From positions 352,646-416,645 of the forward strand of contig NZ_CALSOW010000001.1 in NCBI RefSeq assembly GCF_943788075.1: a DNA stretch of 64,000 bases, given 5' to 3'. The notes beneath the pieces are model-generated. The model worked only from the letters and a program-made list of their open reading frames with translations. It did no database searches and was not told the origin of the DNA. This document shows, piece after piece, positions 26,715 through 36,049 of the stretch (position 1 is the stretch's first letter; every line of letters begins with the position of its first letter). The stretch is from an uncultured Candidatus Pelagibacter sp. Lineage in GTDB: Bacteria > Pseudomonadota > Alphaproteobacteria > Pelagibacterales > Pelagibacteraceae. The translations under genes and the position numbers were made by a program.

Positions 26715-28156
26715 ATTACGTAGTGTGGGATATTGAGACAGATTCTGCTCAGACAGATTGGGCAACTATTATTGAAATAGGTGGAATATTATTAGATGAA
26801 AACTTCAAAGAATTAGAGCGTTTTCAAGCAAGATGTAGGCTGCCTCAGGATAGAGTTCCAAGTGCTACTGCACTTTGTATTAATAAATCAAATGTAGATT
26901 TATTAACTAAAGGTAATTTAAGTCATTACGAAATGTTAACTCAGGTTGAGCAAAAATTTAGAGAATGGTCACCTGCAACATTTTTAGGTTATTCAAGTAT
27001 TAATTTTGATGATGAAGTAATTAGAAAAGAATTTTTTAAATCTTTAAGAAAGCCTTATTTAACAAATACAGAGGGAAATGTTCGTCATGATGCTTTAAAT
27101 ATAGTTAGAGCAGCATTTGCAATCGATGATGATGTTTTAAAAACAGAACTAAATCCAAAAGGAAATAAGTCAATGAAGCTGGAGTCTTTAGCAAGATTAA
27201 ATGGTTTTGAATCTGCTGGAGCTCACTCTGCATTATTTGATACAGAGCTTACTGTTAAGGTTTTAGATTTAATTAAACAAAAACAGCCAACCCTTTGGCA
27301 AGAATATTTTAAAACAAGTAGCAAAGTAATTGTCGAGAACATGGTTAAGCAAGAAAAAATATTTACATTAAATGAGTATTTTTATGGAACAAGTCGATTG
27401 TATTTATGTGCACCACTTCACCCTAATGCTTGCATGCATCCAGTTTATAAATGGGGTCAAGCAGTAGATCTTAGAGTTGATATTGAGGCCATTCAAAAAT
27501 TAAATTATGAAGATTTAAAAAAAGAGATGAAAAAGTCTCCGAAGTTTTTAAGAACTATTAGATCGAATAAAGCACCAATAATTTTAGATCCAAGTTTTGG
27601 AATGAAAGTTGAGCCTTATAGTAAACTTGATCCTAACTTAATTAAAAAAAGAGCTGAACTAGTTAAAAGTAATGAAAAGTTTTCACAAGATGTTTGCAAT
27701 ATTTTAAGAGAAGCTGCTGAGGAGAAAATGGAAACTTCTTCACAAGAAGATATCGAGCCAGAAGAATCTATTTATTCTGGAGGATTTACGTCTGCTAAAG
27801 ATCAAGCTTTATTTCCTAAATTTCATACAGGGGATTGGAAAGAAAAGTTTGCACTATTAGATAAATTTGAAGATGAAAGATTGGTTACGTTTGGTCATGG
27901 ATTGATATTTAATGAGGCACCTGAAATTCTACCAAAAGAAATTCATAAAAAAATAAAACGACGTATAGCTTCAAGAATTCTAAGTACTAATAAGGAGAAA
28001 TGGTGGACAATTTCTGCTTTTTATTCAGAGTGTGATGAGATTAGAGAAAATGAAGATAAGATGTTTTCGTTCAAAACAGTAGATGAAAAGCTTAAATTTC
28101 TTGATGGAATTAATGATTATGTGATGAATCTAGAGCAAAAGTATTCAGACGCATAA
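26711..28156 (+). CDS. sbcB: Exodeoxyribonuclease I
   Basis: 481 aa, the length of ExoI. Starts at TTG 26711 behind GGAGAG; the product NYVVWDIETDSAQTDWATIIEIGG carries the DEDDh motif I (D-I-E-T), LGYSSINFDDEVIRKEFF motif II, and GAHSALFDTELT motif III with the His-Ala-Ser/Ala-Asp pattern. The ExoI-specific C-terminal domain follows (FYSECDEIRENEDKMF). It degrades single-stranded DNA 3'-5' and acts in recombination and mismatch repair. Downstream of the MGME1-like nuclease. Confidence 0.88.
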   Translation: MNYVVWDIETDSAQTDWATIIEIGGILLDENFKELERFQARCRLPQDRVPSATALCINKSNVDLLTKGNLSHYEMLTQVEQKFREWSPATFLGYSSINFDDEVIRKEFFKSLRKPYLTNTEGNVRHDALNIVRAAFAIDDDVLKTELNPKGNKSMKLESLARLNGFESAGAHSALFDTELTVKVLDLIKQKQPTLWQEYFKTSSKVIVENMVKQEKIFTLNEYFYGTSRLYLCAPLHPNACMHPVYKWGQAVDLRVDIEAIQKLNYEDLKKEMKKSPKFLRTIRSNKAPIILDPSFGMKVEPYSKLDPNLIKKRAELVKSNEKFSQDVCNILREAAEEKMETSSQEDIEPEESIYSGGFTSAKDQALFPKFHTGDWKEKFALLDKFEDERLVTFGHGLIFNEAPEILPKEIHKKIKRRIASRILSTNKEKWWTISAFYSECDEIRENEDKMFSFKTVDEKLKFLDGINDYVMNLEQKYSDA

Positions 28157-28222
28157 TTTAATAAATCAAAAAAATTTATTTTTGCCCATTGAATAATCAA
28201 TTGAATCAATTATATCAGTAAT

Positions 28223-28540
28223 ATGCTTAATGATTTTAAAGACGACGATTTTGATAGTAAAATAAAAAACGAAGATATTTCAGTTATCCAGTTCAGTGCT
28301 GCTTGGTGTGGACCTTGTAAAGCTCTTGTTCCTGTAATGACTAAGCTTTCAGACGAATATAAAGATAAAGCTGGTTTCTATTACGCAGACATCGAAGATG
28401 GTGGAATTAATACTGGAAGTGCTGCAGGAATTAGAGGTGTGCCGACAGTTATTATCTACAAAAAAGGTGTTGAAGTAGATAGAAAAGTTGGTGGAGTTCC
28501 TGAAAGCCACATGAAAGAGTTTTTAGATAAAAATATCTAA
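28223..28540 (+). CDS. trxA: Thioredoxin
   Basis: 105 aa with the active site SAAWCGPCKALVP near residues 27-39 and the cis-proline region IRGVPTVIIYKKG. It is a cytoplasmic disulfide reductase. Its last 18 bp overlap the end of the convergent folC. The folC-trx adjacency is usual in alphaproteobacteria. Confidence 0.95.
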   Translation: MLNDFKDDDFDSKIKNEDISVIQFSAAWCGPCKALVPVMTKLSDEYKDKAGFYYADIEDGGINTGSAAGIRGVPTVIIYKKGVEVDRKVGGVPESHMKEFLDKNI

Positions 28541-29806
28541 TTTAAATTCAATACTTCCCCAGCAAGATATAAGAGATCCAGTAATTAGGATAATATCGTT
28601 TTCCTTGACTGGAATTGACCTGATAGCATCCTCTATACTTTCTTGGTAATTGATATTTTTGAAGCTATTTAGCTTATCTTTAAGCTCTTTTCCTTTAATG
28701 GAGTTTGGTTGATTAGGAATATCTATAGTGGTCAAGGTTTTAACATCCTTAAAGTAACTCATGTATTCATTATGATCTTTATTGGCCATCATTCCTAAGA
28801 TGATATGTTTGTTACAATTTAAACTTTCTAAGTATTCATTTAACACTTTTGCTCCTAAAGGATTATGTGAGCCATCAACAAAAAGTTGATGATCTTTTGC
28901 AAGTTCTTTAAGTTTACCTGATTTAATTTCCTGTAATCTTGCAATACTATTTATTTTTGTAATTCCTTGTTTGATATGTTCATCTTTTATATCAAAATCT
29001 TTTATAGTTCTTAACGTTGCAATAGCAGTTGAGATGTTTTCTAATTGAAATTGACCTTTAACATTTGGCATTGGTAATTTTATTCCACCTAATTGATCTT
29101 CATAATAAAAGAAATCATTTTCTTTTATTGTAAAACTATAATCTTCATTATGAAAAAACTTATTTGAGCTGTTACTTGATATTGTTTTTTTAATACTATC
29201 TGTAATTTCTTTAGAACTTTGTTTTGCAACTATAATATTTGAATTTAAAAGAGTTGAAGTTTTCTCATAAATAATTTTTTCAACAGTTTGCTCATTTTCA
29301 GGTAGCCAATCTAAATGATCAAGTCCAATTGAAGTTACAATGCTGGCTAGATTATTTTTAAGTATATTAGTCGCGTCAAACCTATGAAATAAGCCAGTTT
29401 CTATCAAATTGATATTATCTGGATATTGAGAAGCTTTTAAAAAATAAGCTGCAGTCAATATCTCAAAAAAAGTAATGGGTTCATTATTATTAGCACTTTC
29501 AATTTCTTCAAACAAACTTGCTAACTCTTCATCATTAAGTTCTTCATTATTAAAAACAAATCTTTCATTAATACTTTTAATATGAGGACTAGTGTAAATA
29601 TTACATTTAATATTTGCTTCTTTTAAAATAGCAAACATCGCTTGGATGGTTGAATACTTTCCATTTGTTCCAACAATTGAAATTGCTTTAAGTTTATCTT
29701 GAGGATTTCCTAATCTTTGACAGAGATTTTGAATACGATCTAAACTTAGATCTATTTCTTTAGGATGCAGCTCTTGTAAGCGACTGACTATCTTCTGAAG
29801 TTTCAT
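28523..29806 (-). CDS. folC: Dihydrofolate/folylpolyglutamate synthase
   Basis: 427 aa. Mur-ligase-like layout: ATP loop SIVGTNGKYSTIQAMF, then TSIGLDHLDWLPENEQTVEKI typical of FolC, and FVDGSHNPLGAKVL near the C-terminus. The loop normally reads GTNGKGS; here a Tyr replaces the second Gly. The start lies 47 bp inside accD, so the pair is coupled; the ATG is supported by homology to FolC starts near 'I-x-x-L'. It adds glutamates to folates. Confidence 0.88.
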   Translation of the reverse strand: MKLQKIVSRLQELHPKEIDLSLDRIQNLCQRLGNPQDKLKAISIVGTNGKYSTIQAMFAILKEANIKCNIYTSPHIKSINERFVFNNEELNDEELASLFEEIESANNNEPITFFEILTAAYFLKASQYPDNINLIETGLFHRFDATNILKNNLASIVTSIGLDHLDWLPENEQTVEKIIYEKTSTLLNSNIIVAKQSSKEITDSIKKTISSNSSNKFFHNEDYSFTIKENDFFYYEDQLGGIKLPMPNVKGQFQLENISTAIATLRTIKDFDIKDEHIKQGITKINSIARLQEIKSGKLKELAKDHQLFVDGSHNPLGAKVLNEYLESLNCNKHIILGMMANKDHNEYMSYFKDVKTLTTIDIPNQPNSIKGKELKDKLNSFKNINYQESIEDAIRSIPVKENDIILITGSLISCWGSIEFKLDIFI

Positions 29807-30689
29807 TTTGCTCAGAACTTATAACAGAATTTTGCTTTAACAATATTGATAATAAAGTTCCTATTTTTGATACAAGATCTTTACGTTCAACAATTAAATC
29901 AACGAAACCTGTTTTTTCAACATATTCACTTTTCTGAAATCCTTCAGGTAATTCCTCTTTAACAGTTCCTTGAATAACTCTAGCACCAGCGAATGCAATT
30001 AATGCCCCAGGTTCTGCAATATGAATATCTCCCAACATTGCATAAGAAGCTGTAATACCACCAGCTGTTGGATCTGTAATGCAAACTAGATAAGGTAAAC
30101 CATTTTTCTTTAATTCATTGATTGCAAGAGTTGTTCTAGTCATTTGAGATAATGAAATTAAACTTTCCATCATTCTCATTCCACCCCCAGCACTAATACA
30201 TAAAAAAGGTGTTCTGTTTTCTATCGCATGCTGAATTCCATATAAAAAAGCTTCCCCTTCAGCAGCAGCCATTGAAGCACCTAGAAAATCAAAGTCAGAT
30301 GCAACTGCTGTAATTTTTATATTATTGATAGTTCCACATGCAACCATCATTCCACATTCCATTCCTGTTTTTTTACGAGCAGCTTTTAATCTATCTTTAT
30401 ATGATTTTGAGTCTGTCCAATTTAATGGATCATCTTTTGGAATTGGAGTTTTAAATACTTCATAGTTATTTTTACCAAATAAAATATCAAATCTTTGGCT
30501 TGGTTTAATTCGGTGATGTTTATTACAATCAGGACAAACCCATAAGTTTTGCTCTAAATCTTTTTTAAGAATTGGACCTCTACAACAACTTGTCCAATCA
30601 CTTTTTGCGATATCTTCTTTTGAAGCTCGTTCGTGAAAAGCAGTTTTAATCTTTTCACCTGCTTTTATTATTTTTGTAATCCAGTTCAT
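29760..30689 (-). CDS. accD: Acetyl-CoA carboxylase carboxyltransferase subunit beta
   Basis: 309 aa. N-terminal zinc ribbon is partly altered (TSCC ... CPDC), then the crotonase-like core: VASDFDFLGASMAAAEGEAF, SAGGGMRMMES, ITDPTAGGITASYAMLGD, EPGALIAFAGARVIQ. It partners with AccA (52 kb here) in fatty-acid synthesis. It lies downstream of trpA, the usual alphaproteobacterial trpFBA-accD-folC order, and overlaps folC by 47 bp. Confidence 0.94.
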   Translation of the reverse strand: MNWITKIIKAGEKIKTAFHERASKEDIAKSDWTSCCRGPILKKDLEQNLWVCPDCNKHHRIKPSQRFDILFGKNNYEVFKTPIPKDDPLNWTDSKSYKDRLKAARKKTGMECGMMVACGTINNIKITAVASDFDFLGASMAAAEGEAFLYGIQHAIENRTPFLCISAGGGMRMMESLISLSQMTRTTLAINELKKNGLPYLVCITDPTAGGITASYAMLGDIHIAEPGALIAFAGARVIQGTVKEELPEGFQKSEYVEKTGFVDLIVERKDLVSKIGTLLSILLKQNSVISSEQNETSEDSQSLTRAAS

Positions 30690-30695
30690 TTAATT

Positions 30696-31487
30696 TTATT
30701 TTTTAATCTTCTTCACGATATTAGTAACATTTGTGACAGGATTTTGTCTCTTTTTAATAGAGCTTGAAATTTCTTTACAAATTGCACTTCCAACTACTAA
30801 TCCATCAGCTTTTTTAAGAGATTTTATTGTTTTTTCAGTAATTCCGAATCCAATAACAATATTTTTAGATTTATTTAGATTTTTTATTTTACTGTATCTT
30901 TCAAGTATTTTTTTAGGTGAAACTTTAAGCTTTCCTCCAGTAGTTGACAGCATACTAATGTAATAAACCATATCATGAGAATCTTTGATAATTTTTTTTA
31001 ATCTTACTGGGGATGTTGTTGGAGAAACTAATTGAATAAAATTAACTTCTCTTTTTTTACATTTAGCAGCAAATTTTTTATTTTCTGGATAAGGTAGATC
31101 AACTACTATTAAACCATCAACTTTTACATTCTTACATTTATCTAAAAATTTGTTTTCATTGTATTGAAAGATCATATTGTAGTAACCCATCAAAATAATT
31201 GGTTTAGTTTTTTTTGATTTTTTAAAATCTTTAGCTATTGAAAAAACATCATTGATTTTAATCCCATTTTTAATTGCACGGTATGCACTAGTTTGAATTT
31301 GGCCACCATCTGCAATTGGAGTATTATGAGGAAAACCTAGTTCACAGATATCTGCATAATTAGATATTGATTTAAGAATTTCTAGTGACTTCTTTTTAGT
31401 GTTATCACCTGCAACAGTATAGGTAAGTAGGGCAGGTCTATTCTCACTTTTTGCATTTTGAAATGCTTGACTTAATAATGAAGCCAT
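30696..31487 (-). CDS. trpA: Tryptophan synthase alpha chain
   Basis: 263 aa, normal length, TIM barrel. The catalytic region reads ICELGFPHNTPIADGGQIQTSA: the Glu and the Asp of the ADG motif are present, but the usual F-S-D-P around it is replaced by H-N-T-P. Later LVSPTTSPVRLKKI and IGFGITEKTIKSLKKADGLVVGSAI are standard. It cleaves indole-glycerol phosphate. It shares its first base with the trpB stop. Confidence 0.9.
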   Translation of the reverse strand: MASLLSQAFQNAKSENRPALLTYTVAGDNTKKKSLEILKSISNYADICELGFPHNTPIADGGQIQTSAYRAIKNGIKINDVFSIAKDFKKSKKTKPIILMGYYNMIFQYNENKFLDKCKNVKVDGLIVVDLPYPENKKFAAKCKKREVNFIQLVSPTTSPVRLKKIIKDSHDMVYYISMLSTTGGKLKVSPKKILERYSKIKNLNKSKNIVIGFGITEKTIKSLKKADGLVVGSAICKEISSSIKKRQNPVTNVTNIVKKIKK

Positions 31488-32717
31488 TATCTTTTACCTA
31501 ATCTTTCTCTCAAAATATCTCTGTCTTTTTTTGCATCCCCACATGAATTAACAATAATAATTGTATCTTTACTTAATTTAGGTGCAATTTTGATAGCTTC
31601 TGCAAAAGCATGACTAGGCTCTAAACTTGGATTTAAATTTTCATATTTTGTAACCATTACATGTGCACTAAGAGCGTCCTCATCTGTTGCATAAGTATAT
31701 CTTGCTCTTTTAGTATCTTTTAAAAAACAATGAATAGGGCTCACACCTGGATAATCTAATCCTGCACTAATAGACTCTGTATCATTAATTTGTCCCTCAT
31801 TATTTTGACAAAGATATGATGCCGCTCCATGTAAAATTCCAATTTTAGCATTTCGACTTAAAGGTGCTGCATGAAGTTTTGACTTTTTAGGTCCGCCTGC
31901 TTCAACACCGATTAATTCAATTTGTTTTTTATCATAATCAATAAATTCACTCCAAAAACCATAAGCAGAACTTCCTCCACCAACACAGTTAATTAATTTT
32001 AATTTATTAGGAATTTTTTTAAATTCTGATTTTAATTGTACTTTTAAGTTCTCTGGAGATTTGTGCGGTACTCCAACCACAGATTTTAACAAATATATTA
32101 GGTCCAACTGTGCTTCCAACACACATATGAGTATTATCACAATTAGACACCCAGTATCTCATACATTCACTAACAGCATCAACTAAAGTTTGACTACCTG
32201 AATAAACTGGAACTATCTCGGCTCCATTTTTTCTCATTGCATCACAGTTAGGTTTTTGTCTCTTTATATCTTTTGCCCCCATGAATATTTTACATTTAAG
32301 GCCAAATTTTTTAGCAGCCATACTAAGCATTTTTCCTGCATAACCTGCTCCTGTATCACCAACGATATATTTTTTGCCCATTGCTTTACAAATAAGAGCA
32401 TGGACAGTTGCATTATATATCTTATGCGCACCTCCATTAGCCTCAGCAACAACCTTTGCCCAAATTTGAGCACCACCTAAATGATTTGTAAGATTATCAA
32501 GCTTTACGAATGAAGTAGGGGTTCCGATATAGTTTTTGAAATAAAAATCTCTTCTTTTTAAAAATTTTTTATCTTTTCTTAATTTTTTGAATTCATTTGT
32601 TAAATCTTCTACAGGCTTTTTTAAAGTCTCAGGAATAAAGCTTCCTCCAAATTTACCACCCCAAAAGCCATGTTGATCGTGCTGATCAATTAAAGGAATT
32701 CCTTTTTTAAGTTTCAT
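31487..32717 (-). CDS. trpB: Tryptophan synthase beta chain, divergent (one frameshift)
   Basis: The track gives 32019-32717 and 31487-32140. The N-terminal half runs GFWGGKFGGSFIPETL to ISRELK; one extra base in the T-run at 32042-32045 shifts it into VQLKSEFKKIPNKLKLINCVGGGSS. Repaired length is about 409 aa. The PLP lysine is present (GGAHKIYN) and GGGSSA binds the phosphate. Oddities: the usual AETGAGQHG reads GDTGAGYAG, and the C-terminal NLSGRGDKD reads NSCGDAKKD. It condenses indole with serine. Position between trpF and trpA argues for the real TrpB. Confidence 0.88.
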
Positions 32718-33337
32718 TTTTTACCTGCTCTACCTTGTTTAAAAATATATCTATTTTGGATTTATCTTTTACCCCAGAAGTCTCAAGACCCCCAGATATA
32801 TCTATAATATCTGCTATTTTTTTATAATTTTCAAGATTATCATTCACTTGAATATTTCCTGCTATCATTAATGGTTTGTTAATCTTTATTTTTTCAATAA
32901 GTGAGTGATCAAAAGCCATACTTTTTTCATAGCCTTTACTATCAAATAAATAAATGTCGGTTACCTCAGAAAATAATTGATATTTTTCAACATCCTTTTC
33001 ATCTTTTATAGTTAAAGCAGTAATAATTTTTTTATTATACTTTTGTTTAATTTCTTTTATTTCATCAGGTGTACAGTCATAAATTTGATAATAATCAAAA
33101 GGAAGATGTTTAATTTTTTCTAGAATATCTCCATCAGGTTTTACAAGAACTGCTACAAAATTAGATTTCTTTTTATCTAATTTTAATAATTCATTTAAGC
33201 TTTTCAACCTCAACATATCTTGAGCTTTTTTTATAATTACAAATGAAACCAATAAATAGAGGTGGGTAAGGGTGATTGATTATAAAATCAAGAGTATCGA
33301 GATCTGAAATCCCACAGATTTTAGATCCATTGATCAT
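32707..33337 (-). CDS. trpF: Phosphoribosylanthranilate isomerase (one frameshift)
   Basis: The track starts at 33252 in a wrong frame. From the ATG at 33337, which overlaps the pyrF stop (ATGA), the product reads MINGSKICGISDLDTLDFIINH (typical K-I-C-G), then IGFICNYKKSSRYVEVEKLNELL; one extra A near 33195 joins it to LKLDKKKSNFVAVLVKPDGD and to the C-terminal IDISGGLETSGVKDKSKI. Repaired length about 209 aa. It isomerises PRA to CdRP in tryptophan synthesis. Confidence 0.88.
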
Positions 33338-34027
33338 TTATTTAAGTGATCAATTAATCTTTGAGTATTTTTTTTTATATTTCCTTTTATTAACGATCTT
33401 CCCATTACAATACCTGATACTTTATTTTTAAAAGCATCATTAGGGGTCATTACTCTTGATTGATCGTTAGCACTATCACCAGGCAATCTTATTCCAGGCG
33501 TTACAATAAATAGGTTTTTATATTTTTTTCTAACCATTTTGGCTTCTTGCGCAGAACAAACTAAGCCGTCACAACCTGATTTCTTTATTAGTCCAGCTTG
33601 TTTCAAAACTAGTTGTTCCACAGACTTTGTGTGTCCTATTTCTTTAAGTGATTTGTTATTTAAACTTGTCAGTATTGTAACACCAAGTACTTTTAAATCT
33701 TTATTAATTGATTTAGCTTTTTTTTTAATAACCTTAAGCATTTCTAGACCACCATTTGCATGAACAGTTATATATTTACATTTTTTTAGATCTTTTAAAC
33801 TGTCTAGTGCAGATAATGCTGTTTGTGGAATATCGTTAATTTTTAAATCTAAGCCAAAAGTCTTTTTTAAAATTTTCTAAAAATTTTCTTCCATTTTTAG
33901 AGTAAAAAAATTGTAGGCCAAATTTTGGAACAACTTTGAGTTTATTTGTCTGTGTTTGTTTTATGATTTTCTTTATTTCATTTAAATTAGAATTATCGCA
34001 AGCAACAAAAATGTTTTTATGTTTCAT
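33334..34027 (-). CDS. pyrF: Orotidine 5'-phosphate decarboxylase (one frameshift)
   Basis: The track gives 33836-34027 and 33334-33741. The start MKHKNIFVACDNSNLNEI includes the catalytic-site Asp; one extra base in the T-run (minus strand) at 33856-33859 joins FKKDF to GLDLKINDIPQTALSAL (the D-x-K-x-x-D motif reads DLKINDI), then YITVHANGGLEML, VTILTSL, and the phosphate-binding TPGIRLPGD. Repaired length about 230 aa. It makes UMP. Overlaps ihfB by 11 bp at its start and trpF by 4 bp at its end. Confidence 0.9.
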
Positions 34028-34307
34028 GGTTTAATTTTTTAAACAAGTCTTTTGACATTTTAAAGTGAATTGTTTTCTTTTCTGGTGTGTTTACTTTTTC
34101 GCCTGTTTTAGGGTTTCTCGAAATACGAGCTTTTTGGATATTAGTTGAAAACACTCCAAAACCTCTTAGCTCAACTCGATCACCTCTTTTAAGAGCACGC
34201 TTAATTTCACTTAAAATTATATTAGTAAATTTTTCGAGGTCTTTTTTAAGAAAATTGGGATAGTTCTCTGAGAGTTGTTTTAAAAGCTTTGATTTTACAA
34301 TAGCCAA
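34017..34307 (-). CDS. ihfB: Integration host factor beta subunit
   Basis: 96 aa HU/IHF fold. The DNA-binding arm reads FSTNIQKARISRNPKTGEKVNTPEKKTIHFK, with the conserved R-N-P-K-T-G, and RVELRGFGVF is typical of IHF. Position directly after rpsA is the standard place for ihfB. It bends DNA as a heterodimer. Confidence 0.92.
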   Translation of the reverse strand: MAIVKSKLLKQLSENYPNFLKKDLEKFTNIILSEIKRALKRGDRVELRGFGVFSTNIQKARISRNPKTGEKVNTPEKKTIHFKMSKDLFKKLNHET

Positions 34308-34321
34308 TTTAAATCTTCTGT

Positions 34322-36049
34322 TTACTCTTTATCTTCTTCTTTTTTCTTTAAATCATCAGAAAGTGATGAGAAAGGTAAGTTTTTACCAGAACCTTCAGAT
34401 CCATATTTATCTAAAGCTTCTTTTTTCTCAATTTCTTCTAACAGTTTGATACTTAAAACTACTTTTCTCTTATCTATTTGAATTTCTTTTATAGCTACAT
34501 CAACTTTTTCACCACCAGTCCATCTTGATGGTCGTGCATCTGCTGCATTGATGGCAATTTCTGATTTTTTAATTTGAAAATCCATTTCACAATTTTCAGG
34601 TCTAACCGTTAAACTTTTGTTGTCAGTGGAAATTACTTTTACAGTGATAGTTTGATTTTTCTTTTTATCGTTAAAGTAATCAAATGGATCTGCTTGAGTT
34701 TGTCTTAAACCAACTCTAATTTTTTGTTCAGAAGCTTTTACTTCTAATACTTTAACTTTAACTTTATCACCTTTTTTATACTTTTCTAACTCTTCTTCAC
34801 CATTGTTAAGATAAGTTAAATCATTGCAGTGTAAAAATGCATCTATATCTAAATCTTCAACTTTTACAAATAGTGAGTATTCATTTTTATTCACAACTTC
34901 ACCTTCAACAATTGTTCCAACTGGATATTTGGTTTCAAATGTTTCAAATGGGTTATCTTGAGTTAATCTATGTGAGATCGCAACACGTCTTTTATCTTTA
35001 TCAATTTCAGTGATTATACAGTCTATTTCATCTCCAACTTTAAACATTTTCTTAGCTGAAATATTTTTCTTAGTCCAGCTTAACTCACTTGAGTGAAGTA
35101 GTGTTGTAAGTCCTGGCTCTAATTCGCAGAATGCACCAAAGTCCATTAGCTTAACAACTTTAACTTTATAAATTTTATTTAACTCATAGTTTTCAATATG
35201 TTCAAAAGGATCTGGAGATAGTTGTTTAACTGAACAACCAACTTGTAGTTTTTCTTTATCTACAGTGATTACTTTTAAATCATGTTTTTCACCAATGTTA
35301 AAAACTTCATCTGGATGATTAACTCTTGAATACGAAATTTCTTGTAAGTGAACTAAAACATCTAACTCACCATTAACATTAAAGAAACATCCAAAAGAAC
35401 TATAGCCTTTAACTTCTGCACCCTTGATGATGTCTCCAACTTTATATTTTTCAATAATTTTTGCTTTGTCTTCTTTTTTAAATGAAGAGATTATTTCTCT
35501 TCGTGATACACAAGCATTTCCTCTAATCTTATCTAATTTAATTAAAGCAAATTTTTGAGGCTCATTCATTAAATGACTAATATCTTTTAATGGTTTGTCA
35601 CTTATTTGTGATCCGGGTAAAAACATTAGAGAACCAGTATCAATATGTTCTACAATACATCCACCTTTACATTTTGATGTAATTTTACCCATGATTGGTT
35701 CATTCTTTTCATAAGCTTCAACAAGCTTGTCCCAACCTTTAATTTTTTGAGCTTTGCTAGCAGAAACTAGCACTTCACCATGTTTATCTTCAATTTTTTC
35801 TAATAATACTGGAATAGTTTCACCAACTTTTATTTTTTCTCCAAGACCCATGCTTTTTAGTTCATTAACATCAAGAACTGGTTCACTTTTTAAGCCTTCA
35901 ACAAATAAAAAAACAAATTTCTCTGTAATTTTGTTAATTTTACCTTCTATGATTTTACCTTCTTCAATTTGGATTTTAGAGAGTTGGCTATTAAGTAATT
36001 TTTCGAATTCTTGTGATGCTGGATTTGAAAGATCTTTGTATATTTCCAT
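34322..36049 (-). CDS. rpsA: 30S ribosomal protein S1
   Basis: 575 aa with six S1 OB-fold repeats, visible as repeated patterns such as VGDIIKGAEVKGYSSFGCFF, KVKVVKLMDFGAFCELEPG and VGTIVEGEVVNKNEYSLFV. The acidic Lys/Glu C-terminus is normal. It recruits mRNA to the 30S subunit. It shares one base with cmk and precedes ihfB by 14 bp, the usual cmk-rpsA-ihfB order. Confidence 0.96.
   Translation of the reverse strand: MEIYKDLSNPASQEFEKLLNSQLSKIQIEEGKIIEGKINKITEKFVFLFVEGLKSEPVLDVNELKSMGLGEKIKVGETIPVLLEKIEDKHGEVLVSASKAQKIKGWDKLVEAYEKNEPIMGKITSKCKGGCIVEHIDTGSLMFLPGSQISDKPLKDISHLMNEPQKFALIKLDKIRGNACVSRREIISSFKKEDKAKIIEKYKVGDIIKGAEVKGYSSFGCFFNVNGELDVLVHLQEISYSRVNHPDEVFNIGEKHDLKVITVDKEKLQVGCSVKQLSPDPFEHIENYELNKIYKVKVVKLMDFGAFCELEPGLTTLLHSSELSWTKKNISAKKMFKVGDEIDCIITEIDKDKRRVAISHRLTQDNPFETFETKYPVGTIVEGEVVNKNEYSLFVKVEDLDIDAFLHCNDLTYLNNGEEELEKYKKGDKVKVKVLEVKASEQKIRVGLRQTQADPFDYFNDKKKNQTITVKVISTDNKSLTVRPENCEMDFQIKKSEIAINAADARPSRWTGGEKVDVAIKEIQIDKRKVVLSIKLLEEIEKKEALDKYGSEGSGKNLPFSSLSDDLKKKEEDKE

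Noticed and set aside
32019-32140. Reading trpB as switching frame earlier (KSVVGVPHKSPENLK)
   Set aside because: The alternative STAQISRELK aligns better with the TrpB helix before CVGGGS (I, E, K and Q positions match), so only one shift at the T-run is needed.
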